This document shows positions 25,074 to 33,921 of a DNA stretch of 64,000 nt, one piece after another; position 1 is the stretch's first letter, and the number at the start of each line of letters is the position of its first letter. A program made the translations under genes and the position numbers. The notes beneath the pieces were generated by a model that saw only the letters and a list, made by a program, of their open reading frames with translations, did not search any database and was not told where the DNA came from. The stretch is taken from NCBI GenBank assembly GCA_016715825.1, contig JADJXO010000009.1, positions 1 through 64,000 of the forward strand. The letters are read 5' to 3'. The stretch comes from Nitrospira sp. (GTDB taxonomy: Bacteria; Nitrospirota; Nitrospiria; Nitrospirales; Nitrospiraceae).

Positions 25074-26756
25074 TTGAACGACCTCGAAATCGCGCAGTCC
25101 GTTAACCCCATTCCCATCAGTGATATCGGTTTTCAGCTCGGCGTTCGTCCTGAGGAGCTCACCCTCTATGGAAGGGATAAGGCTAAGGTTTCCCTGAAGA
25201 CGTTGGATCGGCTTAAAGATCAACCAAAAGGACGATACGTCCTGGTCACGGCGATCAACCCCACCCCCTTAGGAGAAGGAAAGACTACGACATCCATCGG
25301 CCTCGCGATGGGGCTTTCGCGACTCGGGCATCGGACCGCGCTTACTCTGAGGCAACCCTCCTTAGGCCCCGTATTCGGCATGAAGGGCGGAGGAACGGGC
25401 GGCGGGCGTGCCCAAGTCGTTCCGATGGAAGATATCAATCTTCACCTGACGGGTGACGCCCACGCTGTGGCAGCCAGCCACAATCTTCTTTCTGCGTTCC
25501 TCGACAACCATGTGTTTCAGGGAAACACGTTGTCGATCGATCCCCATCAAATCCTGTGGCCACGATCGCTGAGTATGAACGATCGGGCCCTTCGGGAGAT
25601 TGTACTCGGGGAAGCCACTGGCGGTCGCCGAGGTCAGTTCGTCATCACGGAGGCCTCGGAGGTTATGGCTGTGCTGGCGCTGGCGAAGGACCCACTTGAT
25701 CTCCGGGAGAGGCTTGGCCGCATACTCGTGGGACTTACGAAGTCCGGCAGTCCAGTTACGGCCGAACAACTTAACTGTGTAGGATCAATGGCCGCTCTCC
25801 TGAAGGATGCACTCATGCCGAATCTGGTTCAAACGCTCGAAGGTACCCCCGCGTTTGTTCATACCGGACCCTTCGGTAACATCGCCCACGGCAATTGTTC
25901 GATTATTTCGGATACGATCGCCCTTCGATGTGCCGATTTCGTCGTAACCGAAGCTGGTTTTGGAAGCGATTTAGGGGCGGAGAAGTTTTTTAATATTAAG
26001 TGCCGTACGTCCGGACTCATCCCAACAGTCGCGGTGGTTGTGGCCACGTTACGAGCCTTGAAACTTCATGGCGGCGGAGGGGCTGCCAAAGCCGGAGTTG
26101 CACTGCCGTTGAGTTTGACTGGACCGAATCAGGAGGCGTTGGCGAAGGGAATCGCCAATCTTGCGCAGCACATCGCCAATGTTCGGGCTCATGGGGTACC
26201 GGTGGTGGTCGCGGTCAACGCCTTCAAGGATGACCCGCAAGACGAATTGGATTGGGTTCGGGAACAGTCGCAGAAGATGGGAGCCGTAGACGCGGCAGTT
26301 TCCACCCATTGGGCTGATGGGGGAAAAGGTGCCGAACAGCTGGCCGTCGCGGTGGCCAGGGCCTCGGAAAAAACGGCTCAATTCCAGCACCTGTATGAAC
26401 TGTCTTGGCCGATCAGGAAGAAGATTCAGACGATTGCCACACAGATGTATGGAGCGGAAACGGTCCGATTTGAACCGGCGGCGGAACGTCAGATTGATAT
26501 GGCGGAAGACCTAGGATTTGGGGGGCTACCCGTTTGCATGGCTAAGACGCCATTGTCTTTGTCACATGATCCTACGCTCAAAGGGAGGCCGACCGGGTTT
26601 ACAGTACCGATTCGTGAGCTACGAGTCTTAGCTGGAGCCGGATTTGTCACGGCAGTGTGTTCTGGGATTCAGTTGATGCCAGGATTGCCAAAAAAACCAG
26701 CCGGTGAGCGAATCGGCCTTGATCCAAGGACTGGGAAAATCGTGGGACTGTCGTGA
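25074..26756 (+). CDS. fhs: formate-tetrahydrofolate ligase
   Basis: 560 aa. Catalyses ATP-dependent formylation of tetrahydrofolate for one-carbon metabolism in the cytosol. The P-loop NPTPLGEGKTTTSIGLAMGL, the FGMKGGGTGGGRAQVVPMED block and NLHLTGD are diagnostic. The only plausible start in this frame is a TTG, with a poor ribosome site. The normal family N-terminus (SDIEIAQ-like) begins right there, so the start is kept. Convergent with hflC, with 5 bp between the stops. Confidence 0.96.
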   Translation: MNDLEIAQSVNPIPISDIGFQLGVRPEELTLYGRDKAKVSLKTLDRLKDQPKGRYVLVTAINPTPLGEGKTTTSIGLAMGLSRLGHRTALTLRQPSLGPVFGMKGGGTGGGRAQVVPMEDINLHLTGDAHAVAASHNLLSAFLDNHVFQGNTLSIDPHQILWPRSLSMNDRALREIVLGEATGGRRGQFVITEASEVMAVLALAKDPLDLRERLGRILVGLTKSGSPVTAEQLNCVGSMAALLKDALMPNLVQTLEGTPAFVHTGPFGNIAHGNCSIISDTIALRCADFVVTEAGFGSDLGAEKFFNIKCRTSGLIPTVAVVVATLRALKLHGGGGAAKAGVALPLSLTGPNQEALAKGIANLAQHIANVRAHGVPVVVAVNAFKDDPQDELDWVREQSQKMGAVDAAVSTHWADGGKGAEQLAVAVARASEKTAQFQHLYELSWPIRKKIQTIATQMYGAETVRFEPAAERQIDMAEDLGFGGLPVCMAKTPLSLSHDPTLKGRPTGFTVPIRELRVLAGAGFVTAVCSGIQLMPGLPKKPAGERIGLDPRTGKIVGLS

Positions 26757-26761
26757 AGAAA

Positions 26762-27622
26762 TCAGCGTTGCTTCAAGTATCGAAAGAATTCAGAATCCGG
26801 ACTCATAACTAGCATCGACTTGTCCTTGAACACGTTTTTGTAGGCTTCCATCGAACGAGTAAACTCGAAAAACCGCTGATCTTGTCGGTAGGCAGTCGCG
26901 TAGATCCGAAACGCCTTAGCATCGCCGCCTCCCCGAATTTCCTCTGACTCCTTATAGGCTTGGGCAAGGATAATCTCTCGATCCTTTTCAGCTTCCGATC
27001 GAATTTTTTGTGCTTCTTCCGCCCCTTCGGCTCGATACTGCTTGGCCTGCCGTTCTCGCTCAGCTTGCATACGGGCAAAGACGGCCTTTTCATTCTGTTC
27101 CGGAAGGTCTGCCCGCTTAATCCGAACATCCTGAATCTCGAGGCCGTAGATCGAAGCCTTCTCATTGGCCCGTTCGGTGACCACGCGCATGATGTCGGCT
27201 CTGGTGCTGGAGACGATCTCGATTAAATCATGTCGACCCAGCTCCACGCGAAGCTCTGAGTAGATGATATCGTGGAGGCGCTGAAGGGCGCCGCGTTGGC
27301 TTTGAAACGCCTGATACACCTTCAGCGGGTCGGTAATCCGCCATTTTGCAAAGTTATCCAGTAAGAGCGTTTTTTTGTCCTGGGTAATGACGTCTTGCGC
27401 GTTGGAATCATAATCCAGCAACCGCTTCTCAAAATACGTCACCTCTTGGATAAACGGGACTTTCATGTACAGCCCGGGCTCGGTGATATTACGGACGGGT
27501 TTGCCGAGTTGGACGACGATGGCGTTCTGGATCACATCGACCACGAAGAGCGGTGAGGCGCCCAGCACGAACAAGCCGACGATCACGGCTAGGAGTGTGA
27601 TGACCAATCCCTGCTTTGTCAT
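26762..27622 (-). CDS. hflC: HflC, protease modulator
   Basis: 286 aa: an N-terminal transmembrane helix (VITLLAVIVGLFVLGASPLF), then an SPFH/prohibitin domain (AIVVQLGKPVRNITEPGLYMKVPFIQEV) and a long helical region (RAEGAEEAQKIRSEAEKDRE), ending near a conserved SPDSEFFRYLK. With HflK it forms a cage around FtsH in the inner membrane and modulates it. It overlaps hflK by 4 bp. Confidence 0.96.
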   Translation of the reverse strand: MTKQGLVITLLAVIVGLFVLGASPLFVVDVIQNAIVVQLGKPVRNITEPGLYMKVPFIQEVTYFEKRLLDYDSNAQDVITQDKKTLLLDNFAKWRITDPLKVYQAFQSQRGALQRLHDIIYSELRVELGRHDLIEIVSSTRADIMRVVTERANEKASIYGLEIQDVRIKRADLPEQNEKAVFARMQAERERQAKQYRAEGAEEAQKIRSEAEKDREIILAQAYKESEEIRGGGDAKAFRIYATAYRQDQRFFEFTRSMEAYKNVFKDKSMLVMSPDSEFFRYLKQR

Positions 27623-28746
27623 GATCTGCTCCCTCTCGGTTTCAACGTCGGGAGAGACTCTGGTCTGGGCTCCTCAGCTTCAGGTTGAGGAGCCGGTTTG
27701 ATCACGGCCGCCGAGGGTGACTTGGAGAGACGGTCCAACGGGAGGTATGGCAGCAGACGGTCGCCGCCTTTGCCGTCGATGATCACCTTCTCCACATTCG
27801 GGAGTATCTCTTCCAGCGTTTCAATGTAAATGCGCTTGCTGATGACATCCTTCCCCTGCTGGTATTCCTTCAAGGTGGCGAGGAAGCGGTTCGTCTCTCC
27901 CTGGGCACGGTTGAGCCGAGCCTGAGCAAATCCCCGTGCTCGATTCACCATCTCCGCGGCTTCACCTTTTGCCCTTGGGATGATGTCGTTGCGGTAGCCC
28001 TGGGCTTGATTGATGAGCTTTTCCCGGTCCTCTTTGGCGTTGGTCACATCCTTGAAAGCGGCGGCAACCGCGTCCGGGGGGTTGACGTCTTGGAGTTGGA
28101 TGGCGGCAATCTGCACACCGGATTTGTACTGATCCAAAATGGATTGCAACAGAATCAGGGCGCCCTGTTGAATTTCGGCCTTGCCGGTCGTCAGGACCTC
28201 GTCGATCTTATTCTTCCCGACCACTTCGCGCATGGAGGCTTCGGCCGCCTTCCCGATGGTTTCATGGATATCTGCCACATTGAAGAGAAACTCACGGGCT
28301 TCTTTGATCTTATATTGGACGATAAACTCAATCCCGAGGATGTTCATGTCTCCGGTGAGCATCAACGCTTCTTGAGGAACCATTTGCTGGCGCCCTTGCT
28401 GGCTGGTGCGGAAGCCCACTTCGACTCGATATAATTTGGCAACCTTCGGCTGAAGGACGGTTTCGACGAAGGGGATCTTGAAGTGCGGCCCAGGCTCGAC
28501 GGCGCGGACCGGTACGCCGAACCGTTTCACCACGCCCTCTTCATCGGGCGCCACGATAAACACGCTTTGCCAAACCAGCAGGATGAGTAGACCGGCAATA
28601 ATAATATTCCAGCTGCCCCCAGCTGGGAGAAGGCTTTTCAACCCACCGGGTGGAAAGAGATCTTTCAGTTGCGACTGAGCCTGCTTGAGTGCCTCTTCAA
28701 GCGGGTCAGACTTCTTACCCCATGGATCTTTTGGGTCCCAGACCAT
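27619..28746 (-). CDS. hflK: HflK, protease modulator
   Basis: 375 aa. Starts MVWDPKDPWGKK, the usual HflK beginning, with one transmembrane helix near 45-66, an SPFH domain (EEGVVKRFGVPVRAVEPGPHFKIPF), a helical region with QAQGYRNDIIPRAKGEAAEM, and a Pro-rich C-terminus. First gene of hflKC, translationally coupled to hflC (ATGA overlap). Partner of FtsH. Confidence 0.96.
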   Translation of the reverse strand: MVWDPKDPWGKKSDPLEEALKQAQSQLKDLFPPGGLKSLLPAGGSWNIIIAGLLILLVWQSVFIVAPDEEGVVKRFGVPVRAVEPGPHFKIPFVETVLQPKVAKLYRVEVGFRTSQQGRQQMVPQEALMLTGDMNILGIEFIVQYKIKEAREFLFNVADIHETIGKAAEASMREVVGKNKIDEVLTTGKAEIQQGALILLQSILDQYKSGVQIAAIQLQDVNPPDAVAAAFKDVTNAKEDREKLINQAQGYRNDIIPRAKGEAAEMVNRARGFAQARLNRAQGETNRFLATLKEYQQGKDVISKRIYIETLEEILPNVEKVIIDGKGGDRLLPYLPLDRLSKSPSAAVIKPAPQPEAEEPRPESLPTLKPRGSRS

Positions 28747-28828
28747 AATAAATGACGTGTGAGTTGTATTGTTATTAATGACTGAAGATGAGGCGACACC
28801 TTAGCAGACTGAAGTGCTGGTGACAAGA

Positions 28829-29971
28829 CTAAAAGGTCTGGAGGGCCGTGGAAAGCAGGAAATAGGCTGCGCCGGCCAAACAGGCGGCGGCGGGAATCGT
28901 CACAAGCCAGGCCAGCACGATATCTTGTACCGTGGTCCAGCGAAGAGAACCGGTCCCTCGTAGGAGTCCGATGCCGATGATCGCGGAGCTGCTGATATGC
29001 GTAGTTGAGACAGGCAAGCCGAACGTACCTGATAGCAGCACCAGTGACGACGTCGTCAGGTTGGCCGATAAACCTTCTGTATGGTTCATCTTCGTCACTC
29101 TCTCTGCAAGCACCTCCGTGACGCGCCGCCCTCCCCAGTAGCTGCCGATGCCCATGGCGATCGCCACCCCGGCAAATACGAGGATGTGCCAGGTAGGACT
29201 TGGCCATGTTGTCACGGTACTGCCAAGCAAGAGCATCGCGGCGATCTTGGGAGCATCGTTAGTGCCTCGCGCGAGCGAGGCGAGCCCGCTGGATAACCAG
29301 TGGAGAGAATCGAGGCCGATGACGGGGCCGGATAGTCCTGCTCGGTCGCATTGCGACGGGACGGCAGCGACCGGCATGCCGCTGCCTCCGGCTTGAAAGA
29401 GGGTGCGTGTGCAACCCTGTGGATCGATCGTCACGAGCGCTCGATGGCTTGGCATGATGCAGACACAAAGCCCCTCCCAGCGTTTGGCGATCACGGCTAT
29501 GAGAGGATGAAACATCATGGAGAGACCGAAGGAAAGAAAGGGGCTCAGTAACAGCGGAAGCACGATTTTCTTGGAGACAGTCGACCAGATCAATCCGTCG
29601 ATACCGAAGGCCAGCAATCCTCCTCCAACCAGCGAGCCGGTCAATGCATGGGTTGTCGAGACGGGCAGTCCGGCCTTGGACGCAAAGAGAACCCAAAGGA
29701 TAGCCCCGCATAAAACCGCCGGGGCAAGCACGGAGGGAATCACGAGATCCGGCTCGATGAAGCCGGTACTGAAGGTTTTGACCATGGCGGAGGCGACAAA
29801 GGCCGAAGCGGCGGCACCGACCATCGTCCAGAATGTTCCCCAGGCGATCGCAGTCCCATAGTTGGCGATCCCGCTGCCCACCAGCGTCGCGATGGCCTTC
29901 GACACATCATTCGTTCCGTTGGCAAAGGCCAGGAGGAGGATCAGGAGATATATGAAGACGGTCAGGTCCAT
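28829..29971 (-). CDS. pit: PiT family inorganic phosphate transporter
   Basis: 380 aa from MDLTVFIYLLILLLAFANGTND; a much longer in-frame start at 30172 overlaps arsS and is rejected. PiT hallmarks ANGTNDVSKAIATLVGSG and RGTNDAPKIAAMLL occur at both halves, each followed by a GLPVSTTHALTGSLVGGG / GLPVSTTHISSSAIIG motif. About ten helices. Last gene of the arsM-arsR-arsS-pit unit, 11 bp after arsS. It carries phosphate, and plausibly arsenate, across the inner membrane. The arsenic link is inferred from context. Confidence 0.9.
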   Translation of the reverse strand: MDLTVFIYLLILLLAFANGTNDVSKAIATLVGSGIANYGTAIAWGTFWTMVGAAASAFVASAMVKTFSTGFIEPDLVIPSVLAPAVLCGAILWVLFASKAGLPVSTTHALTGSLVGGGLLAFGIDGLIWSTVSKKIVLPLLLSPFLSFGLSMMFHPLIAVIAKRWEGLCVCIMPSHRALVTIDPQGCTRTLFQAGGSGMPVAAVPSQCDRAGLSGPVIGLDSLHWLSSGLASLARGTNDAPKIAAMLLLGSTVTTWPSPTWHILVFAGVAIAMGIGSYWGGRRVTEVLAERVTKMNHTEGLSANLTTSSLVLLSGTFGLPVSTTHISSSAIIGIGLLRGTGSLRWTTVQDIVLAWLVTIPAAACLAGAAYFLLSTALQTF

Positions 29972-29981
29972 GGGTACCTGG

Positions 29982-31019
29982 TTACGAGGTGGCTCCACCA
30001 CAAGACGAACCGGAACCGGCCGTGCAGCCGTAACAATGGTTCCCGGTGACGATCCGGCGATCGTGAAGCTGAGCCTGGTTGAAATCTCGAATGTGGGACG
30101 GCGCGCCATGGTCGACCGGAAGGTCGAGCATTTGGTTGAAGTCGCAATCGTACAACCGGCCATCCCAGCCAACCGAGAGAGTCGAGCGACACATCACGCC
30201 GCTGGCAGCAGCGGGGTTGAACGCGTTGGTGAGACGCGTCATATACTGGTCATAGTTACCGCTTTGGACGAGGAACTCCAGGAACCGGCTGATCGGCATG
30301 TTGGTGATCGTGTAGAGCCGGTTAAACTCAATGCCGTGACGGGCGCGAAGCTCTTTCTTGAACTGCGCTTCAATCGCCTCCTGTCTTGGGGGGAAAAAGG
30401 CTCCCACCGGATTGTAGACCAGATTCAAGGTGAGGCCGCTATCGGGGCGTCCATAGCCGAGTCGATTTAGGAGACGGAGCGCTTCTATCGATTTCTCAAA
30501 GATGCCGTCCCCGCGCTGGGCATCGGTTTGGCCGGCTCGGTAGGAGGGGAGCGAGGCGATGATTTCCACTCGATAACTTGCCAAGAATTCCGCGAGATCG
30601 GCCTGGGAAGGAAGCAGTAACACCGACAAATTACAGCGATCCATGATATGCCGGTCGAATCGCCGGGCTTGTTCGACCAGCCATCGAAAATTCGGATTAA
30701 GTTCCGGTGCGCCGCCGGTGATATCCACCGTGGGAATAGCGGTCCGGGCAAGTGCGGCAACGCACAGCTCCGCGGTTTCACGCGACATGATTTCGGTGCG
30801 GTCGGGACCCGCATCGACATGGCAATGGCGACAGGTTTGGTTACAGAGCTTGCCGAGATTGATCTGGAAGACCGTGATACCGTTCGCATGCAGGGGAGAC
30901 AACCCGGCTTCAGCCAGTCGTGCCTCAAAGGGAAGACGGGGACCGCATTCGGTTAACAGCTTAAGCTGTTCGGACGGAGAGGCAAGCGGATTGCGTTGTC
31001 CCAGTAAGGTGAATGGCAT
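29982..31019 (-). CDS. arsS: radical SAM protein ArsS-like (arsenosugar biosynthesis)
   Basis: 345 aa with the radical SAM cluster motif CNQTCRHCHVDAGPDR and the SAM-binding region DITGGAPELNPNFRWL. The C-terminal cysteine-rich part (SVGWDGRLYDCDFNQML, then GNHCYGCTAGSGSSCGG) fits the ArsS type, which carries extra clusters. ArsS acts after ArsM on methylated arsenic with a SAM-derived adenosyl group in arsenosugar synthesis. It starts about 25 bp after arsR and precedes pit. No key cysteine is missing. Confidence 0.88.
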   Translation of the reverse strand: MPFTLLGQRNPLASPSEQLKLLTECGPRLPFEARLAEAGLSPLHANGITVFQINLGKLCNQTCRHCHVDAGPDRTEIMSRETAELCVAALARTAIPTVDITGGAPELNPNFRWLVEQARRFDRHIMDRCNLSVLLLPSQADLAEFLASYRVEIIASLPSYRAGQTDAQRGDGIFEKSIEALRLLNRLGYGRPDSGLTLNLVYNPVGAFFPPRQEAIEAQFKKELRARHGIEFNRLYTITNMPISRFLEFLVQSGNYDQYMTRLTNAFNPAAASGVMCRSTLSVGWDGRLYDCDFNQMLDLPVDHGAPSHIRDFNQAQLHDRRIVTGNHCYGCTAGSGSSCGGATS

Positions 31020-31042
31020 CGAGATGGTCTCAGCGTCATCCG

Positions 31043-31399
31043 TTAGTCACGAGCCTTGGCTGTGGCGAGCACCGATTCAGGGAATCGCAGTTCGCAACAA
31101 CCAAAGTCGAGGGCTTTGCCTTGCCGGCCGGCCAGTGCGCGCTGCATGACCGGGGTGATTCGATAGCACACTTGCTTCCCTTCACGAATCCCTTCCACCA
31201 CACCGGAGTCCCGAAGAATACGCAGGTGATGGGATGCATGCGGTTGCGGACAGCCTAGTTCGCGTACGAGATCAGTGACACATTTGTCTTTCACCAGCAG
31301 TGACTCGAGAATGCGCAATCTTGTCTCATCGGCCAGGGCCTTCAGCACCGTGGCACATTGGCGTGGGCTCAGAACATCCGCTTCCAATGTAGATTTCAT
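31043..31399 (-). CDS. arsR: ArsR/SmtB family transcriptional regulator
   Basis: 118 aa winged helix-turn-helix: LKALADETRLRILESLLV then CVTDLVRELGCPQPHASHHLRIL, the usual ArsR recognition helix. Cysteines KCVTDL, ELGCPQ and a C-terminal DFGCCEL could bind As(III); the exact metal site is not clear. It overlaps the arsM-like gene by one base (TGATG-type junction) and precedes arsS, so it likely represses the operon until arsenite binds. Confidence 0.9.
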   Translation of the reverse strand: MKSTLEADVLSPRQCATVLKALADETRLRILESLLVKDKCVTDLVRELGCPQPHASHHLRILRDSGVVEGIREGKQVCYRITPVMQRALAGRQGKALDFGCCELRFPESVLATAKARD

Positions 31400-32586
31400 C
31401 AGCAGCAGGCTCCGTTCGGCGAGCAGGTCACAACTTCTCCACCCACGCGTTCCCCGGCTCGATTGAGAATGGCGAAATGTGGCCGATACCCTTGAGCTTC
31501 CAGCACAGCCACCGTCTTGGAACAGATCTCCAGTGGTTCCCCGCGTCGGTAGAGATGATGATCATCGTCGGCAGCTTCCATGAACGGGCCGGCGAGCAAG
31601 GCGTAGTGCCCTTGCCACGTACAGGGAGCCTGAGCCGGAAGCACGGCGGTCCAGCGTGGATCATTGTCGTCGAATTGGACCGGGTCGGTGGTCAGCAGGA
31701 AGTGTTCAGTGAACGGAGCAGAGCTCAGCAACAGCGCCTCGTCTGGCTTGATCAGTCTTGGAACACCACGCTCGTACACCGTGCCTTGTTCATCCGTCAC
31801 TCGGCTGAAGGGTCCGCGAAGAGTGGCGTACCAGACCGAAGTGGTCGCCACTGCGGGGGGCAGCTTGTAGCCCGTTAGGGTCACGGAGAAGAAATGGATG
31901 CCATCGATCACTTGCCAGGGGGAAAATTTCACCAGATGAATCCCGAGAAACCCGGCTGTCGTCATGCCGGTCATGTAGTCGGTCAGCGTCAAGGCACCGG
32001 AGAGACAGTCTCCCCACTTCTGAGTATCGTGGACGAGGTATTGTGGAACGGTCTGATCCGCGACGATATCGGAGATGGTAAACCGTCCACCGGGCTTGGC
32101 GACCCGATACATTTCTCGAAATACCTTTCGTTTGTCCGGTGCCAGGTTGATCACGCAATTCGAGATGATCAGGTCGATGGTGTCGTTCTCCACGGGCATC
32201 GCATCCGCGAGACCCTTCCGGAACTCCACATTTGATGCAGAATAGCCGAGGTTCGTGGCTACGACCGACGCGTTCTTGCGGGCGATCTCCAACATCGTAT
32301 CGGTCATGTCGAGGCCGATGACGCGTCCTGATGGGCCGACCAAGCGCGAAGCCTCAAAGCAATCGATCCCACCGCCTGAACCAATGTCTAGCACGGTTTC
32401 ACCGGCTCGCACGGTCTGAAGCCCGGCCGGTGTACCGCAACCATACGAAATTTTAAGCACTTCTTCGGGAATAAAGGTCTTGAGATGCCCCATGTCGTAA
32501 CTCGTGGGGCAACACATTTGTTCGCCGGTACTGGCGGCTTTAGCATAACGGTCGCTGACTTTTTGCGTAATTTCGTCCGTGGGCAT
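31399..32586 (-). CDS. arsM: arsenite S-adenosylmethyltransferase ArsM-like, arsenosugar type
   Basis: 395 aa. SAM-dependent methyltransferase core with VLDIGSGGGIDCFEASRLVG (motif I), a conserved Cys in SNCVINLAPDKRKVF and another in KWGDCLSGAL; with the N-terminal CCPTSYD cysteines these are the expected As(III) ligands. A C-terminal extension of about 130 residues (from ATTSVWYATLRG) ends in CSPNGACC. The order ArsM, ArsR, ArsS, PiT indicates arsenic methylation leading to arsenosugar-type products. First gene of the operon. The ATG follows AAGGAG at 10 nt. Confidence 0.88.
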   Translation of the reverse strand: MPTDEITQKVSDRYAKAASTGEQMCCPTSYDMGHLKTFIPEEVLKISYGCGTPAGLQTVRAGETVLDIGSGGGIDCFEASRLVGPSGRVIGLDMTDTMLEIARKNASVVATNLGYSASNVEFRKGLADAMPVENDTIDLIISNCVINLAPDKRKVFREMYRVAKPGGRFTISDIVADQTVPQYLVHDTQKWGDCLSGALTLTDYMTGMTTAGFLGIHLVKFSPWQVIDGIHFFSVTLTGYKLPPAVATTSVWYATLRGPFSRVTDEQGTVYERGVPRLIKPDEALLLSSAPFTEHFLLTTDPVQFDDNDPRWTAVLPAQAPCTWQGHYALLAGPFMEAADDDHHLYRRGEPLEICSKTVAVLEAQGYRPHFAILNRAGERVGGEVVTCSPNGACC

Positions 32587-32626
32587 AGCCGGCCTTCTCC
32601 TTCTGAATGACGTATGGAGCTATGTC

Positions 32627-32655
32627 TATGTATCAATCCTTCGGATCGGCGTCAA
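32627..32655 (-). promoter_or_regulatory. candidate arsM promoter with operator-like palindrome
   Basis: On the minus strand TTGACG (32655-32650), a 17-bp spacer and TACATA (32632-32627), about 40 bp upstream of the ATG. The spacer contains the palindrome ATCC-GAA-GGAT (32636-32646), a suitable place for an ArsR-type repressor. The -10 is weak; repression by the operon's own ArsR is inferred. Confidence 0.45.
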
Positions 32656-32962
32656 TCGGGTATTCAGTCGAGTAAGGACCAGGGAGCCGTCACCTCTACA
32701 AAAAGCGTGAGGCGCTTCTGGAAGCCGGCTTGCAGTGGCGACTCACCTCGCTAGCCTCGTCCAGAAGAAGAACGGTATGGCATCTAGTCGTGTGAGCGAC
32801 GAAATTCTTACAGCAAGTCCATCGAAAGAGCAGCGTCTTAGCGTCTTGTGGTCATTATTATGGGAACCGAGAGAGTTCTCTGGAGGGCGAGAATTCCCTG
32901 AGAGCTCCGGCCTGCAAGATCCACTGCGAAGGACTCACTCGGTTTCTTACCTCAAGAGCAGG
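32656..32962. other. intergenic, nothing recognised
   Basis: About 300 bp between the ars operon promoter and the HicB-like gene. A rightward frame from 32735 to 33130 is open but has no recognisable protein, overlaps the HicB-like gene, and has no ribosome site, so it is not called. Confidence 0.4.
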
Positions 32963-33319
32963 TCAAGGCCCACCCCTGATTCTCCTGAGCTGCGTAAACA
33001 AGGAGCTGAAGGCGCTACGGAGCCTAACCCACGCCTGGCGCTTCACCGGATGGGGGGTGAGTTGAATGACGCTCCCGTTCTTAAGGGATTCGATCAAGGA
33101 AAGGTCAAAAAACTGTTTGCGGAGGTTTGACTGCAGCTCCGCAAATGAGTTTCCTTCAGCCCAGAAGTCAGGGTAGTTGCGTAGACAACCAAGCCATCGC
33201 TCCTCATCCTCCAAGAAGTGGTAGTCGACCTCTTGCATGGGAAACTCATCCGAACGGACAACCGTGAGGTCGTCATGCTCGTCTCTCTGGCGTTGTAAAG
33301 TCATACTAGATTCGAACAC
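32963..33319 (-). CDS. HicB-like antitoxin-type protein
   Basis: 118 aa; a shorter start at 33238 (MQEVDYHFLEDE) is possible. The core YHFLEDEERWLGCLRNYPDFWAEGNSFAELQSNLRKQFFDL follows the HicB half-RNase-H pattern (strand, WLGxLxxYPDFWxEG, helix). The C-terminal tail is basic, with no recognisable DNA-binding domain. No HicA gene lies next to it. A second HicB-like gene lies upstream on the same strand. Confidence 0.6.
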   Translation of the reverse strand: MFESSMTLQRQRDEHDDLTVVRSDEFPMQEVDYHFLEDEERWLGCLRNYPDFWAEGNSFAELQSNLRKQFFDLSLIESLKNGSVIQLTPHPVKRQAWVRLRSAFSSLFTQLRRIRGGP

Positions 33320-33429
33320 ATGACTATCGTTCGGTCAAGGAATGGCAGGAAGCAAGCCCTATGGCTGACTCTAGACGGCTCTCAATACCGAGCGTGTGAA
33401 GAAACTAAGGGTTGGAGTGAGCGGAGTAC

Positions 33430-33765
33430 TCAGCGATTGCTGATCATCGCGAAGATGAGCTGTTCGACCCGTGCCCGACGTTGGATGAAGGCGCGGGGCA
33501 TAGGACGGGACGTGGGGCGGGACATCGTAGGGGTATGACTGTGGGATTGGTTCTCTTCTTCAGTCTGATACTGCTCTTGCTCCTGTTCTTGGCTGGATAG
33601 TTCCTGGTGTAGCTGCCAGAGTTTCACCTGAAGCTCTTCAAACGACTCCCCTTGGACTTCATACTCGGGATAGCCTTCCAGGTAGCCACGCCAGCCGTTG
33701 TCGTCTTGCCAGAGGATGTATTTGGAGGAGCGCATCAGAGAAAGTATAGCCGGAGTTTTCATATG
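33430..33765 (-). CDS. HicB-like antitoxin-type protein with Glu/Gln-rich tail
   Basis: About 111 aa from MKTPAILSLMRSSKY; the alternative start at 33738 is equally plausible. The HicB-like core ILWQDDNGWRGYLEGYPEYEVQGESFEELQVKLWQLHQEL is followed by a Gln/Glu-rich stretch and a basic C-terminus ending RRARVEQLIFAMISNR. A similar LQRRVAEHLIFAIL sequence is seen in a relic frame near 39330-39400. No HicA partner is adjacent, so it may be orphan or part of a different system. Confidence 0.55.
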   Translation of the reverse strand, partial: HMKTPAILSLMRSSKYILWQDDNGWRGYLEGYPEYEVQGESFEELQVKLWQLHQELSSQEQEQEQYQTEEENQSHSHTPTMSRPTSRPMPRAFIQRRARVEQLIFAMISNR

Positions 33766-33921
33766 CGCAAGTGAAGAGAGGAAACAACAACCATCAAAAG
33801 GTAACCGGAAAAATATTAAGAAAGCCAATGGGTTAAACTTGCGCAGTTCCTCCTCATTTTCCTTCATTTCGATAGATCTCAATCGCAGTGCAGCCCGTCT
33901 TCACGGAAGATAGTCATTACA

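Noticed and set aside
29971..30172. N-terminal extension of the PiT protein
   Set aside because: Runs through arsS in another frame; the family starts at the MDLTVFIY methionine.
32735..33130. 131-aa rightward ORF overlapping the HicB-like gene
   Set aside because: No recognisable motif or ribosome site; the opposite strand has a HicB-like pattern.
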